Shown here in pieces: positions 1 to 13,237 of a stretch of DNA of 64,000 nucleotides (its first letter is position 1; every line of letters starts with the position of its first letter). Origin of the DNA: Scortum barcoo (Eukaryota; Chordata; Actinopteri; Centrarchiformes; Terapontidae); contig CM041553.1 of assembly GCA_023238725.1 (NCBI GenBank), positions 23,393,001-23,457,000 of the forward strand. Reading direction: 5' to 3'. The notes beneath the pieces were generated by a model. That model was not told where the DNA came from. It made no database searches and was given only the letters and a program-made list of their open reading frames with translations. The position numbers were made by a program, and so were the translations under genes.

Positions 1-2095
1 AGGCAACACAATCACCCCGTTCTGAAGGAGCACTGCAGCTAGTCACTTGTGACGCAGCATAGACTCTTTTACATTTTTAGTTAGTCTGAACTAAACCAAC
101 AAATCAGTCAGTAAGCTCAAATGTCCACTGTTTGATGTGTAACAACTTTGATCAGGAGAGGTCAGCTGGCTGTAGATGTGTCTCTGTAGTCATGTCTTCG
201 GTTCCCAGTCAGTGCACACAAGCCTTGGTCCCTCATTGATGGTTGATTTGGTGCGAGGATATTGCTTGTAAAAACTGCCTATAATTGTGAGGTGATGCTA
301 CTTCTGTGCTGGTGGTTGAACTCTGTGAGGTCTCGAGGTAGTGGAGCTCACCTTTTTTCAGGTAGCAAGTTTGTGTCGGGGAGGCGGCCCTGTCATTGTT
401 TGTTGTGTTTGTCTGTCCTCTGCATTTTAGCTATTTGCTGCAATATGATTTATACAGCAGCAGAGATGATGTATGGAGTTGATTAAAGGTATCTACACAT
501 AAACATCTCGGTTGAGAGAGAGCAGAAGCTGCCTTTTTTTAGGCTTTACATCGGCCCAGTGTCCAAAAAAAGCAGGGCAGTCATCTCGTATCCACTCTTT
601 CATGAGATGATAGGTGTGCTTGGGGACCCAATTTACACTTGTTGCTGTGGCTACCATTTAGCTGTGTCTCATGCTAGTTAGTTAGATGCTGAAGGTAGCT
701 GTGTTGCCATCCGTATGTCGGCTTTAGGGAAAATGATGAGCAGGCAGTTGCACTTAACTGAATAACATATTGCAGCGTAGTGTCAGTGACTATTAACTTT
801 ACTATCCACATGACTTTCAGTATGATTTGGTAGGAATCACATGAGTACACATGGTTTGATTAGTTCCTCTTACAAGCTTGATGTGGACTGTTTACATGTA
901 TTTAATGGATCTCTGATATTCTGGTAGTCTTTCTGTTGGGTGGAAGGACACAGAAAGACAGCCATTACAGTTATGGTCATAATTTGCCCTTTGGGTGTTT
1001 ATAATCTTTTTGTGAAGCAAGACCAGAGGATTTTAATCCAGCGCTTCCCTCTCTGAAGATATAAAGGCTTGATGTTTACAATATTTAGAGATGTTATGGG
1101 AAACCCTTAGCAGACCTTAAGGGGGGAAAGCTGGAGGTCGACGCCTCTATTATCTAGCTGAGAAGATCTTGGATATCAATACAAATAAACACAACTTTAG
1201 TCTGTTCTTATGGAGTTATGCTGACTTTGCTGTAACGTGGCTTGTGTCTGACAAACCCGTCTAGCAGGACTAACTGAGTTTACATGACTACTGGGTCTGC
1301 AAACAGTGTAATGTTCCAGGAACCAACACGCTGTATGACTGTAAACATCAGCAGAAGTTAAGGCCTGTATAGCCAAGCTAATTTGATTGTTTCCAGCCTC
1401 AACCAAGAAAAGCGACATGACTCGGTTATTCCCATGCAAATTTCCAAGAAAACTCCAGGATGCAAGAGCCAATAAGATTTTATGTAAAAGCTAGCAGGCT
1501 AGTCTTGGTCCACGACCTCACTCTTAGTTCAAGTTCAAGTTTTTCATCAGCACAATAATGAAACAGGCACCCTCCAACAATGCTTACATAAAATGTATAA
1601 AAAGAAAATCACAGATTACAAATTAAGTAAAAAAAGTGAATCTAAGACATAGGAGTGCAGAAGTTTAGATAAAAGAAAAAAATAAAATCTATAAAAAAAT
1701 AATACTTTGACAAACTTGTGTACAGTGAATCATTTGTAACATACACAAACAAAGCAGGAGACCAAAGATACTTTCTCATAATAGTCAGTGGCCGGGTGGC
1801 TAGATGGTCTAACGTTGCACAACATAGCTGTGCCACCCAACTTTGTTTGCAATGTAGCGATGTTAGGGTGTAAGTAAAAGATCAAGACTCGGTCCAACAA
1901 GATGCACTCAACAGTCAGTATATTAACAGCATATTAATCTATATGTGCTTTGCATCACATTGCCTTCAGTGTGTGGTAATGGTGACATGTTCACAAGAGG
2001 AAGCGCGAGGTGTTCCAAAGACCATTTTTTTGTAGTTTTGCTTTCATATTGTTCCTCACGTAACCAGAAACACTTTCTTTGCTTTGTTTTTAAAG
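1..2095 (+). other. caspase-3 intron (partial), no coding exon seen
   Basis: This stretch precedes the first recognisable caspase-3 exon. I looked for the expected preceding exon, which encodes the conserved Met-Gly-x-Cys-Ile-Ile-Asn-Asn-Lys-Asn-Phe strand, and did not find it, so the upstream exons should lie off the left edge. The short open frames here have no recognisable similarity. The acceptor at 2094-2095 follows a T-rich tract. I see no other gene. Confidence 0.6.
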
Positions 2096-2224
2096 GCATG
2101 AATCAACGAAACGGTACGGATGTCGACGCAGCCAATATGATGAAAGTGTTCACGAAGTTGGGCTATAAAACAAAGATTTACAATGACCAGACAGTCGAGC
2201 AGATGAAACGGGTTTTAATTTCTG
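2096..2224 (+). CDS. casp3: caspase-3 exon (large subunit, GTDVDAAN)
   Basis: The acceptor AG is at 2094-2095 and the exon completes a split Gly codon before Met-Asn-Gln. It contains GTDVDAAN, part of the large-subunit core. It ends one base into a codon, at a GTAAGT donor (2225). Confidence 0.9.
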
Positions 2225-3084
2225 GTAAGTTGGAGTCTTTAAGCGCAACAACCCCAAAATACGAAGGCTCCAAACTGTTGACTCTTTTCTCCTGCTCTCT
2301 TTATCATCTACATAGTTCAAGTGTATTAAAATTGTACACTCTGCTCTGTCAGTGTCGAAGGAGGATCACAGCAGCTGCGCCTCATTCGTCTGCGTTCTGC
2401 TGAGTCACGGAGATGAGGGTGTGTTCTTCGGGACGGACGGCTCAGTGGAGCTCAAGTACCTGACGTCACTTTTTCGTGGCGATCGCTGCAGATCGCTGGT
2501 GGGGAAGCCCAAACTCTTCTTCATCCAGGTATTGTAAGAGTTTGTCTTTTTTTTTTTTTTTTTTCTTTCTTTTCTCTCCCTCACTAGCTTAGCTCGGGCT
2601 TTGCTCACGTGTCTTGTTCTGTTCTTGTGCACATCTTGAAGGCTTGCAGAGGCACTGATCTGGATGCAGGCATTGAAGCAGACAACGGAGAAGACGGCAC
2701 AACCAAGATCCCCGTGGAAGCTGACTTCCTCTACGCCTTCTCCACAGCCCCAGGTAAACACTCATACATGCCAACATGCTCTTTTTGTTGACTTATTGTT
2801 TCTTTTTCTTTATTGTATTGAGACACCCTTTATTTCACCACTCACTGTCTACAGGATACTACTCATGGAGGAATACCATGACCGGGTCCTGGTTCATCCA
2901 GTCGCTGTGTGATATGATCAGCAAGTATGGAAAGGAGTTGGAGCTCCTGCACATCATGACACGAGTGAACCACAAGGTGGCAGTAGAGTTTGAGTCTGTC
3001 TCCAACTCACCAGGCTTCCATGCAAAGAAACAAATCCCATGCATTGTCTCAATGCTGACCAAAGAGATGTACTTTTCTCCCTGA
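2096..3084 (+). CDS. casp3: caspase-3 (executioner caspase), 3' four exons, 5'-partial
   Basis: The four exons are 2096-2224, 2353-2528, 2642-2753 and 2855-3084, all with GT-AG junctions, and they encode the last 215 residues. Visible landmarks are GTDVDAAN near the start, the catalytic His in LLSHGDEG (exon 2), the catalytic Cys in QACRG (Gln ends exon 2, Ala-Cys-Arg-Gly opens exon 3), the interdomain cleavage-type sequence IEAD in exon 3, and the small-subunit motifs YYSWRN and GSWFIQSL in exon 4. The end, KKQIPCIVSMLTKEMYF, closely matches human caspase-3 and fits it better than caspase-7. Caspases of this type are cytosolic cysteine proteases that cleave after Asp in DExD-like sites during apoptosis. 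The prodomain and first strand of the large subunit are outside the window. I cannot tell whether this is the fish 3a or 3b paralogue. No frame disruption is seen. Confidence 0.93.
2353..2528 (+). CDS. casp3: caspase-3 exon (catalytic His)
   Basis: The exon starts with the last two bases of a Val codon, followed by SKEDHSS. It carries the catalytic His in LLSHGDEG and the RGDRC and GKPKLFFIQ strands. It ends in phase 0 on the Gln that precedes the active-site Ala-Cys. Confidence 0.92.
2642..2753 (+). CDS. casp3: caspase-3 exon (catalytic Cys, linker)
   Basis: It opens with ACRGTDLD, where Cys (2645-2647) is the nucleophile. The linker has IEAD, equivalent to the human IETD activation site. 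It then runs into KIPVEADFLYAFSTAP of the small subunit. Confidence 0.92.
2855..3084 (+). CDS. casp3: caspase-3 terminal exon (small subunit)
   Basis: It completes a Gly codon and encodes YYSWRN (substrate-binding loop) and GSWFIQSL. It continues to HAKKQIPCIVSMLTKEMYFSP and a TGA stop at 3082-3084. Confidence 0.93.
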
Positions 3085-3685
3085 TATCGTCTCTACATCA
3101 GAAAACTTCTTCGGCCTCGCCATCTGTCACCTGCAGGAGAAAAGGCTCGGGGACGCGTACGAGGTGGTGTCTGTGAATTTATTTTAGTTTACACTTTCAG
3201 ACTGAATATGTCTCGAAACTTCAGCTTGCATATTTCTGGGAGAGTAGGTGTGATGCAGAGTTGCTGTCAAATTTCACAAGCTTGGCATTAATACATATTT
3301 TGTGTGTATGTACAGCTCTGAGATAAAGGGCATAAATGTTTTGACCCTGCAGGAATATTATTTTGTATTCTCTTTTAAACAAAAACAAAATCATGAATCT
3401 AAAGATAAAATGTAATTCAGCTTGTAATTTCATGCTCATAATTTGCCACCAGCAAATGCCTCTTTTCTGTTTACACTGTGTACATTTCAGGGAAAAACAC
3501 CGGGAGCCCGTTTAATAGGAAGTTTGACTTTCTGTATTTGTTTAATCATGAAACCAGAGATGGGCTTCCTGCCCTCCAGCATAGGCATTATTATGAGTCA
3601 GCAGTTTGTTTTAACTCGAGTGTCAGAGCAAGATCATATTTTGCCCTGAAGGGATCATGTGTCTCATTTCTGTGCTTTCTGTTTT

Positions 3686-3716
<31 letters not shown>

Positions 3717-4600
3717 TTGTCAACTGTCCTGTTTTTTTTTTTGTTTTGTTTTTGTTTTCTTTCAACTGTTTTTGAGTCAGTGCTGTGACATCTGACACGG
3801 AGGTTGCGCAACCAAAACAACCAATCGTTCACTGAATTAGCACCTGATGAGTTGTATGAAGCCGAGATAAATGCAATACTCACACTCAATGGGTGAAATA
3901 AAATAATGTTGTGTAGCAAATTCAGAACCATCCAGTAAGCTAAGCAATGGTTTTAAAACTCAATTCCTTTTTTAGTTTACTTTCTTTTCTGAATGTGGAG
4001 TTCCTTTGAATGAAGTGTTGCTTGTGAATGTCCTGAAATTAGTGGGGGTCAGGCTTCATAATGGCATGCGTGAGTAATACCAGCCCTTTTGCACGATGCT
4101 GTTGTTTTAAGGTACGTTTTGGTGAGTTTGTCAGACTTAAACGCAACTTAACATTTCACATTTAACACTAGCTCATGTGTTTGTTGTGGTTTTTACAGAT
4201 AAAATGGCAAAGTGGACACCTTTTCACTTTGCTTTGACAGTTACAGCCATTAAGCACGTCTTTAAATAAATCATTTCCAGCAGAGGGTTGTTGAACAGTG
4301 GGGCAAACTTTTATATGCAAACAAAGCACAATGATGTACTAATCCAGGTCCCGGTCATTTGCGATTAAATACTTCATTTTTTACGGTAAATTAATAAACT
4401 GAAATCACTTGCTGTTAAGATATTTCACAGTTTGACAGTCCTGGTTTTTAGGTCATAGCAGTGCACTGCAGTTTGCTATTTAATGTAACTTTTGGGCTTT
4501 TTTGTGATATCACTATTTTGTAAGCAGCTATACTGTGAGGTTGTAAAGTTCTCTCTGAAAAATAAAGAACACTTTTCATTGTTCTATGTTTAGAAATCTG
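3085..4600 (+). other. caspase-3 3' UTR and flank
   Basis: There is no coding potential that I recognise. AATAAA signals on the + strand occur at 3897-3902 and 4561-4566, either of which could end the caspase-3 transcript. A T-rich low-complexity tract at about 3680-3770 contains two similar blocks, each T-run/TTTTG repeats next to a CAACTG word. Confidence 0.4.
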
Positions 4601-6180
4601 TTATTTTATTTTTTGGCTCTTACAGTGTAACAGTATAGAGACCGCCAGCATCCACATAAATATATATATATGACTAAAGTTGAAGCGCTCACATTCACAA
4701 GTCTTGCCAGTTTTGCCGATTGATCTCATACGAGTTAACATCTAAAAGCGCAGTGAAGGGTCTGCTTGTGTACACCGCCTTGAGTGTAAACAGGCAGGAT
4801 TACTCTAGATTTGGCATGCCTGGAGGTGTGAAGAACTGGGCCACCAGATCCCGAGGCCCTGCGCCAAATTAAACTAGGCCTCAGATTCCTTCGGAGCCAG
4901 CACAGACGCACTTTACCTAAAGTGGCTTTCACAAACAACAGGCCGCTTGTTGGACGTCCTGATGTCCGACAGGCCACTTGATGGATGTCCTGAATACAAA
5001 GGCTCACAACTGACACTATATCAATACCTACTACCTAGCCAATTATATAAATATCTATAAATTAGATTTAACATATTGCGCCTGAATAGTGCTTTCTGAG
5101 GCATGAAGTATACAAGTATGACAGGCACTCATGTTTTGTCACCCCTGATATGAAGAAATGACTGTGTATTGCATGATTGTTGTTTACATTTGGCCATAGG
5201 ATGCTGCTTTTGTTGGGGAATTGACTTATTGCCTACGTGTAGCTGTGTGCCAATAGATAAAGGCACCGCAGTGAGCATTCAGCGGGACTGACACGTTATC
5301 TGTTGGTCCACATGGAGCTGCAGCCTCTGTGTGAACACTGACCTGAAGTAGACTGTTGTCAGCTGACCTCTCTTTGAATCAAATGTTCAAATTTAGCTTC
5401 TCTCTCTAATTTAACACTTTGTTACTCTGGTATGGTTCCTCAATATCGCACACTCACGTGAACAATATGGGGCTGCGACTTGTGATTGTTTTTGTAATTC
5501 AATAATACGCCAATTGTTTTCTCAATCAATTCATCATTTGGTCTATGAAATATAAGAAAAACAGTGAGAATAACAAAACAAAAGAACAAAAATGTAAAAT
5601 CAAGAGAAGCAGCAAATTCTCACATCAATTACCTCCAACTACTTTAGTGTTAACTTAAAAAATATAACGTGGCTGTTCTTTGTGGTGTTGTATGCTATTA
5701 TATAATAAAGTTATATGTTTGCTCCTCCACAAATGTAAAAGAAGGGGACAAAATATGAATATAAACACTTTTAATATGGAGATATATTACACAAACACAC
5801 CACCTAAAATCTTATTACACAGATCTGAGTCAACACACCAAAACTGATAATTTTAAGTATTATTATTTTATCATAACCCATGTGTAAGTTTTGTGTTTCC
5901 TGTAGTAAGACACATTTCTCTTTGGTTTCAATAAAGTGAAGGTTGAGTTCATGTTTATTTTTTCTGTCACATTCTCCCTGAGCTTATGTTGGTGCCTTGG
6001 TGAGTTTCCTCACCAAATTGTCTGCTTTTATTAATATCAATCAGCATAATCTCTGTGAAATACTTCTGGGAAGAGCTTTGGTGGTCCTCCACAGTGGGAA
6101 AGTTTACGAGTGGCACCTGAACGCAGCACAAGTCCTCGCCTCTTTCGCGGCTGAAAATAGTCCCTAATGCTCTTTGACAG
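4600..6180. other. intergenic DNA between caspase-3 and STOX2
   Basis: No gene was recognised. It contains a short TA run (4660-4672), a degenerate two-copy tandem repeat near 4939-5001, and a diverged interspersed repeat near 5466-5610. The remainder is AT-rich unique-looking sequence. Confidence 0.4.
5466..5610. repeat. diverged teleost interspersed repeat (ATTAATCG-type family)
   Basis: The segment has the recognisable order 'gggctgcgac ... ttttctcaatcaatt ... ggtctatgaaatataagaaaa'. This is the end of a short non-coding family very common in percomorph genomes. Similar blocks occur in this window near 12070-12415, 17290-17525 and 38540-38850. The family was identified from memory only. 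Confidence 0.4.
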
Positions 6181-6452
6181 TCGCGTTGGTTGGCTGGCTG
6201 CAGCGCGCGTCGCATCAGGTTGCTGATTTTACTGATTTTTTTACATGGAGCACTTGCGATTTACACCTCTGGATCAGCTTTCTTTCGCCCTGTAGTCTCC
6301 CACAACATGCCCCTTAAGATTATCAGGCAGTGGGGCAGCAGTGAGGGAGGGGGCAGAAACATGAGACACCTGCGTGGTCTAGACAAAGTCGTCCAGTTGA
6401 GGAGAAAGTAGTTTTTTTTTTCTTTTTTACGCGGATCCAAGTGGATTTTGGG
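6180..6452 (+). promoter_or_regulatory. probable upstream STOX2 promoter / 5' UTR
   Basis: A short CpG-rich patch (GCGCGCGTCGC near 6204) lies directly upstream of the first STOX2 coding exon, in an otherwise AT-rich region. No start site or core element can be fixed from sequence alone. Confidence 0.3.
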
Positions 6453-6786
6453 ATGGAGAAGTTCCTGCAGATTTCGCCCCACGCACTGGCCCTGGTGCTG
6501 TCGCAGGTCTGCAGGGAGGACTCCGAAGGGGGCCCCGCATCCTCTCCGGCCGTCAAGCTGCAGCATCACACCGGCTACGAGGTGTTCGCCAATTTCAAAG
6601 CCGTGAACATGCAGCACTTCTGGAACAAGCCCCTGACGCACGCCCTGACCGAGATCTTCTTCCTCGGCTGGATAGACGAGCGGGTGCTGCTGATCCAGGG
6701 CAAAGAGGTGCACCTCCAAGTCCTCAGGAACGGGTGGACCAGGCGGACCCTAAAACCGCCCCACGGCTTTGACATCAAGTGTATAG
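6453..6786 (+). CDS. stox2: STOX2 alternative first exon 1a (STOX1-like N-terminus)
   Basis: The ATG at 6453 opens 111 codons ending Phe-Asp-Ile-Lys-Cys-Ile plus one base of Gly, then a GTGGGT donor at 6787. The protein resembles the first exon of STOX1: a -FW N- pair, LQVLR--W-RR-L-PP-GF-I, and the same exon-end phase before the shared Gly-Asp-Val start of exon 2. I chose the ATG because the frame is open and the STOX1 similarity starts soon after it (LALVL). This supports a second promoter about 8.4 kb upstream of exon 1b. The alternative is a separate transcript, but the matching phase and homology argue against that. Confidence 0.82.
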
Positions 6787-9700
6787 GTGGGTGCTGGTGT
6801 GTTTCTCTTGTGATTAAATGGTAGAAACTGTTCATGAACACGCACCGAGCCTGCTTTTACGCACAGCTGCTGTAAAATAAAGTTGCACAAAAAGTTCTTT
6901 GCACGGACTCAGATGTAGTTCTTTGTTTTCTTCACATCCACCACTGATGCAGAAGCATCACTCAGAGGCAGCAGCACACAGTAGCAGTAAACACAAGTCT
7001 TTACAAGTGAGTTAAGGTAAGTATAACGTGCAGTGGCGAAAACATGCAATTAAATCTGACACATCATGGCCTCCAAACACACAGTCTGCCATATCAACCT
7101 GCATGCCATTTAGCAGCATTTCCTTTTATGCTGTGTGTGTCTGTCCAAAGCTGTGGACCAGAGACTTGAGTCAGACTTAAGTTTTCACGCTGTTAAAGCA
7201 TCAGGGAGATCTTGCATAGCTGCACTAGGTAATTAAAGGGAAGACTGGTTCTAGGTGTTGTGCACCTTACTACTGGAATTAAATGCAAAACAAACTTAAG
7301 ATATAGACGCTTATCAGAGGGACTTCAAAGTTCTGCTCACTGATGTTTTAACAGTCATGCTTGTTTCAGTCAGTGTGACCGTGTTTGAGATGAGCGGATT
7401 GTCTTTTGTTCTGAGGTTTCTCGCTTTTTTTTTCAATGAAACTTACTGAATATACCTAAATATTTAAGGGAATGCTCAGGTGTTGCGTCGTGTTATTGGT
7501 CAGCACTCGGAGGCTTTGAAAGACTCTCCTCGCAGTGCGCAGTGCGCTGTCATTACTTCAAGCCAACAAGGTGCTCAGATAACAAAGAACCACATGTGGC
7601 AAAAAAACCCAACTCTAACAAGCTGACTAACTGGAATATTCTTCTTCGTTGTGGTGCAGGATGATTTACTGAATGTGCAAAAGCTCAGCTTGTATTTAGT
7701 CTACTGGGAGGTTAAATCTTTATCAGATCTTTGTATGCGGTAACAAGACTTTAGATGTGGACTTTTGGATTGGATTGACTTGATTGACTCGAGACTTTGG
7801 ACAAACCAACCTAAAAGCATCCGTCACCTTTCCTTGCTGGTCAGTTTCAGCTCATGACCTCTGTTCGTCTTTGTCAGTGTAGCCTCTCGGTGTGTCGTCT
7901 GTTACCTTTGATTATCTAAAAGCCCATCTGACATATTTACCTGCAGTTTGCTGGTTGTTTTTTCGTGCTGATTTCCACACCTCTTTAACAGCTGCCAAAG
8001 GCTCCTGATTGACATTCAACCTCAAGTGATCCTCCTTTTTTTGTAATAGTGAGTTGAAATAGTTTCCCCTGAGGGTCTCTCATGGTATTGTTCCCCCCTC
8101 CTCCCCCCCTTGTGAGTGAAAGCAACAATTCAGCCGGCAGGTTGCACGAAACCAGTCCGAGCTCGTCTGATGAGAGGCAGCATCTCACCTCATAACCTCG
8201 GCTCCCTCGTATCTCTTCAGACAGAAGAGTCGGGACTTAGGCCCAGTTCTACTCCAGTTCAACATTCCCACACTCGTACTCATCTCATCACCCTCTGACA
8301 GGGCTGTAACTCATGTATGTGCTGGGACAGGTTTGGACGACTTGAGGTATTGTCAGCGAGTCTAACCGCTGCACCCATCACACTGCCCTCACAGGCTCCC
8401 CTATCTGAGTGTGTTTGTGTGTGTGAATGAGAAAGAAGCGTGCAGCGTGTCACTAATCACTAGTCTGTTTCTTAATAAAGTCTCAATTTAGATAATTATT
8501 TCCACCGATTAGCAGCATCAAACTGTAGTAGAGGAAAAAAGGAAATGTTGAAGAAAATGATGAAAAGATTTAGCAAAGTCTTAATTCCTCGTTTGTTCAG
8601 TATATTGATCATTGTATAAAGCTGATGGACACCTTGCACCGTAGTAGAAGCACACGTAATAGTTAAGGCTTGAAAGTAAAGAAATTCCATCTGCTACCTT
8701 TTCCAATGTCAAAGGAAAAATGAAGGCTCGGTTTATGGCACAAAGGAAACACGACAGCCTCGTTTCTATTGTCTCATTACTATATGATAAATGTGGAATA
8801 TTCCACCAGCAAATCTGATGACACATCGCTTGTCTGCGTTTGCTGCGTTTAAGTCACATCGAGTATAACCTCACTACCTGAATAAACTTGTCCTTTGATT
8901 TCCAGAGGGCTTTCTTTCCATTAGCTAACAGCCCTGCAGCCACAGAATAACGTTACTGGATCGTCACTACAACAACGCGACCAGTCAGGCTGATGACATT
9001 TTCTGTCTGTGGATTTAAAAAGTTGTCTAACACTTTAACCAAAAGTATTATATAGTGGATTTGCCCTCGAATTTAAAGGGATAATTGAGGTTTGATTGAG
9101 GTGTGTCATCTCACCTTTGCTACCATCATAAATAAATTTATTGTCTTAAGTGAAGTGTATCAAGGTTATTCTGGTAAAATAAGAGCAAGTGTTATTTCAT
9201 ATATCAAATATACCATATGAGGAATATATCTACTGTTTAGGTCGAGTTTAAGGACTACATTGAGGACAGGGCGAGAAGCTTCAGGATCTGTGTGGCTTAC
9301 AAACTCTGCTAAACAACATCCTGGGGGAAACCCTGAATTATGCACTTTATATCATTATAACAGTACCTGCAAATAATTTAAAGTTTGCTTGAATCACTGA
9401 AAAGCTTGAATCACTATTCTTACAAAAACAGGAGATTAATTGCTTGCTCATAATAAGAGATTAGAGATTTAACGCTGGACTGTGCAGTTCTCCTTCTGCT
9501 GTCTTTTTAGCGTCTTTTAGCTTGCTGTTTTGGTTTTGTTTTGTTTGCGCTGATGTGTAAATAGGCAACTGTTAACAATTTCTTAGGGGTAACGTTGTAG
9601 TGGATAGCAGCGCACACCACACATTAGCATGCAAATCTTATCATCTTAATCATTTGGGATTAAACAGTTTTGTTTGTCTCACACACAGCACAGAACTGAG

Positions 9701-9886
9701 CAGACTCTTTTTCTGTTCACCTCCTTGTGTGTGTGTGTATTAAATGTTTGCACAGCTCCTTTTAATGTGGTCAGATTTCTACATTTATCTGCTAGATTTT
9801 GATTGTATTGAATTGAAACGATTCAGTTTGTCAGGGTGTGTTACAGTCCAAAGGTAAAGCTTAAAATAGGTTGTGATTTTGTGTCG

Positions 9887-9940
<54 letters not shown>

Positions 9941-12931
9941 TGTGTCACTCACACCACTGATAAGCTGTGGAATGTTTGTCTTATAGCTAATAACTCACCA
10001 GACTCCATAATGCCCAAACCAGCAGACATTATATGCTGTCGGTCCGGATGCAGATGAGATACCAATACAATTTCTGTGTCATAGAAGTTTTTTACTACCA
10101 AACCCAGAGTGTAGGATAGATGCCAACTCAGAATGGGACCAATGGTAACGAGTCAGACAATGCATGTGAGAGTGAAGGACGCTGTGTATTTCTTACTCAC
10201 CTGTGTGGCCTCAGCATTATTTGGGCAGCATAATCAATCTTTAGTTTAATAGTAAGCTCATGTGAATTCAACCCGGAGTTAAATTTTAACCATTCTGCCT
10301 CTTTGAGCTCACCTGAAACAGGTCTAGTGTCCAAAACTATTCTAGAAATGTATTTTTTTGGTGCATTTTTTCCCCTTAAAATACCCATAATCTCTAATTC
10401 GATTATCGCTATTTTAGTTTATTCTTATTAAAAATATATTAAAAGTGATTGTAATTGTATACAGATGAAAACCACTGCGATACTTTTTTTATTATCTAGT
10501 ATGAGCTGCAAGTTTCTGTGTGACTCATTCTTTTAGCTGAAGGTTCAAGACTTCAGCTCGCGAGACAAGTTCAAACAAAGTTCAGATGAATTTTCACCAA
10601 AGGCTGCTCATTAAATTTGTGTGTAGAGGGGCAGCATTCAGCATAATGTATTTTTGCAAAATATAATTGTCTTTTGAAAAATAAATGCATCTGTAGGAGT
10701 TTTATATGGACATACCTCCCACAAGAGACTGTAGAAAGACAAATGACAGACACCAGTGGTACATTTTTACTTGTGTTAAAATCTCCATCACTTAAATAAC
10801 GTAATAACAATAACATAAAACACCAAAGTAGGACTGAGAGGACTGAAATCATGTTGTGAAGTTCATTTTGATATCAGATCTAAACATATAGTGCGTTACT
10901 CACATGGCTGCTAGATGTTTACACAATGCAGATTATCCCCAAACTGCCTAAGTGTGTTTGATTCGGGCCGAGAGCCAAAAAAGTAGCCAGACTAATACAT
11001 TTATGCAAAAGTTGTGGATTTTCAGCTGTGTGGAAACAGAGTGTTTTTTAAAACTGACAATTCAATCTGATTAGCTGAGGGACTTTGTATCCGTTAGCAG
11101 GCTATAAACAATGGGCTGGGAGGAGTGCGTGCTCTTAAGGAAGGAAAAGTGGAGCGTTTGTTCAGGAAAACACCACTGCACCACATTCCCTGCTGCAGCC
11201 CAGGTCTCCATTGGAAGGAAAGGGAGGGTCCCGGTAGAGAATTGGGGGAAATGTGTAATGCAGCGGACAGATTTGCTGCTGTACATCATAATGTCAGATC
11301 AGGATGTGTTATGTAGGTTGCTGTGGTAAAAAAAAAAAATCTTTTGTCTCTTTATTCGGTTTCTGGCCTGGAGAGCTTACTGTGAAAATACATGTGTTGT
11401 CATAAATGTTCCACTGGAGGGCAGAACACCGGCAGAAATGGTCCAGTTTGCAAGGAAGTTGGATGAAGTTGTGGCAGGCCGCAAATCCTTTACTTACTGA
11501 CGACTAAGGCCTCCTGTCTTAAACAGCACAGTACCACTGATACGTTCATCTAAACACTAAAGTGCACCATCAGTATAGATGTGTGTGTGTGGCTCACACT
11601 GAAATGTCTTGATAACTATTGAATGGATTGTTATAAAATTTGACACAGATATTCACTTTTCCCTTAGGATGATTTGTAATAACTTTCCTCTCATAAAGCA
11701 CTATCATCAGTTCCAAATTCTAATACTATAATTGTCAGATACCTTGTTTTTGACCATATACCTACAAAACTAAGTGACTCAGCTGAACACTGATTAAGAT
11801 GGTGAACATGGTGACCATTATTCCTGCTGAACATCAACATGCAAGCACTGTCAATGTGAGCATATTAGCACGTAGCTTTTTCATATTAGCAGGAATCACT
11901 AGCATAGCTGATTGTAGATGCAACAGCCTTTTGTCAGATTAACAGCCGTGTAATTTGAAAAGGGTGAATTAATGATTTTTCATCCGTTTTCGTGGCCTCT
12001 AAGACAATGACGTTTGGTAAACCTACGAAGGTCTACTTCTATAATAAAAACTTTCATCATCTGTAGGACTGCACCTAAGAATTAGGGATTTATTTTCAGA
12101 TAATTTTTTCAGTTAATTGATAAACATTTCTGTCTATAAGATGAAAGAAAATGATGAAAAATGTCCATTATTTCTTCCCATAGCCCCAAAACGATCTCTT
12201 CAGATTCAAACTTTTTCCAGATAGCTTGTGTTATCCAACCAACAGTCCAAAGCACAAAGATTTTCATTTTACTGTCATATATATCCCTCAAATAGTGTTG
12301 AATCCTTGTATATAAGTAGATGGAACCAGCGAATGTGAAGCATTTTTGCTTGGAAATTGTTGCCTATTTTCTGTCGACCGACTGATCAATTAATCAACTA
12401 ATCATCCCGACTCTAACTGCCTCACATTTGGAGCCGAGGGGATTTTCTAGGGGATATCTAGGAACAATTCAAGTCATTGTATGTGTCTTTCAGAGAATAT
12501 CTTCCACACAGTCAAGACATCCTGTTGTTCTTTTCTCCTCCCAGTTGGCGTAATTGCAGTTTTAATAGCAAACCATGTATTGTAATGTAATGTATTGAGT
12601 ATTTTCTGTCCGTGCAACAGACAGTCGGTCCTCGTCTGTGTGGCGTCTGTCTGCTCCCATCTCGAGTAACTGGCTCTTTAAGGGAACGGCACTCAAAGGT
12701 AACAGCTATGAGATCATCGGCTTGCGTCGTCATGGCAACAAAGGCTGTTGCAGCACTACTGAGAAATAAAATGGCTGGTGTAGTGTCGCTCTCCTCCTCC
12801 TCCTCCTCCTTCCCTTCCCTTCCCCTCCCTTCCCTTCCCTTCCTCTCCTCTTTCTCTTTGGTATCAGTGAACTGGAGCAGATTGGTTGTGACACCGTCCC
12901 ACCTCCCACCTTCACCTCCCCCCCCCACCTC

Positions 12932-12969
<38 letters not shown>

Positions 12970-13201
12970 ACCCCTCCACCCTGTGCCCCTGTCCTGCCCT
13001 GTCACTTTGCTCCTTATTCTGTCCCTCCAACCGTCCATTCACACTCCACACATGTGAGTCAGCAGGAGTCTGCGGCTAGCAGGAGCTGCCACTCTGGACA
13101 TGATTAAGGTGATGCTTCGGGTTTTTTCTTCCTTGCTGACGGGCCCCGCGCAGCGCAGCTACTGAATCAACCGGTGGAAAGCACTGATGAAATTGGGGAG
13201 T

Positions 13202-13237
<36 letters not shown>

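Noticed and set aside
1..2095. Missing 5' caspase-3 exon
   Set aside because: I could not find the conserved MGxCIIINNKNF-type sequence with a matching phase-1 donor.
12512..13079. Long open frames on both strands rich in Cys-Val or His-Thr runs
   Set aside because: They are translations of the (CA)n and (TCC)n repeats, with no conserved content and no splice context.
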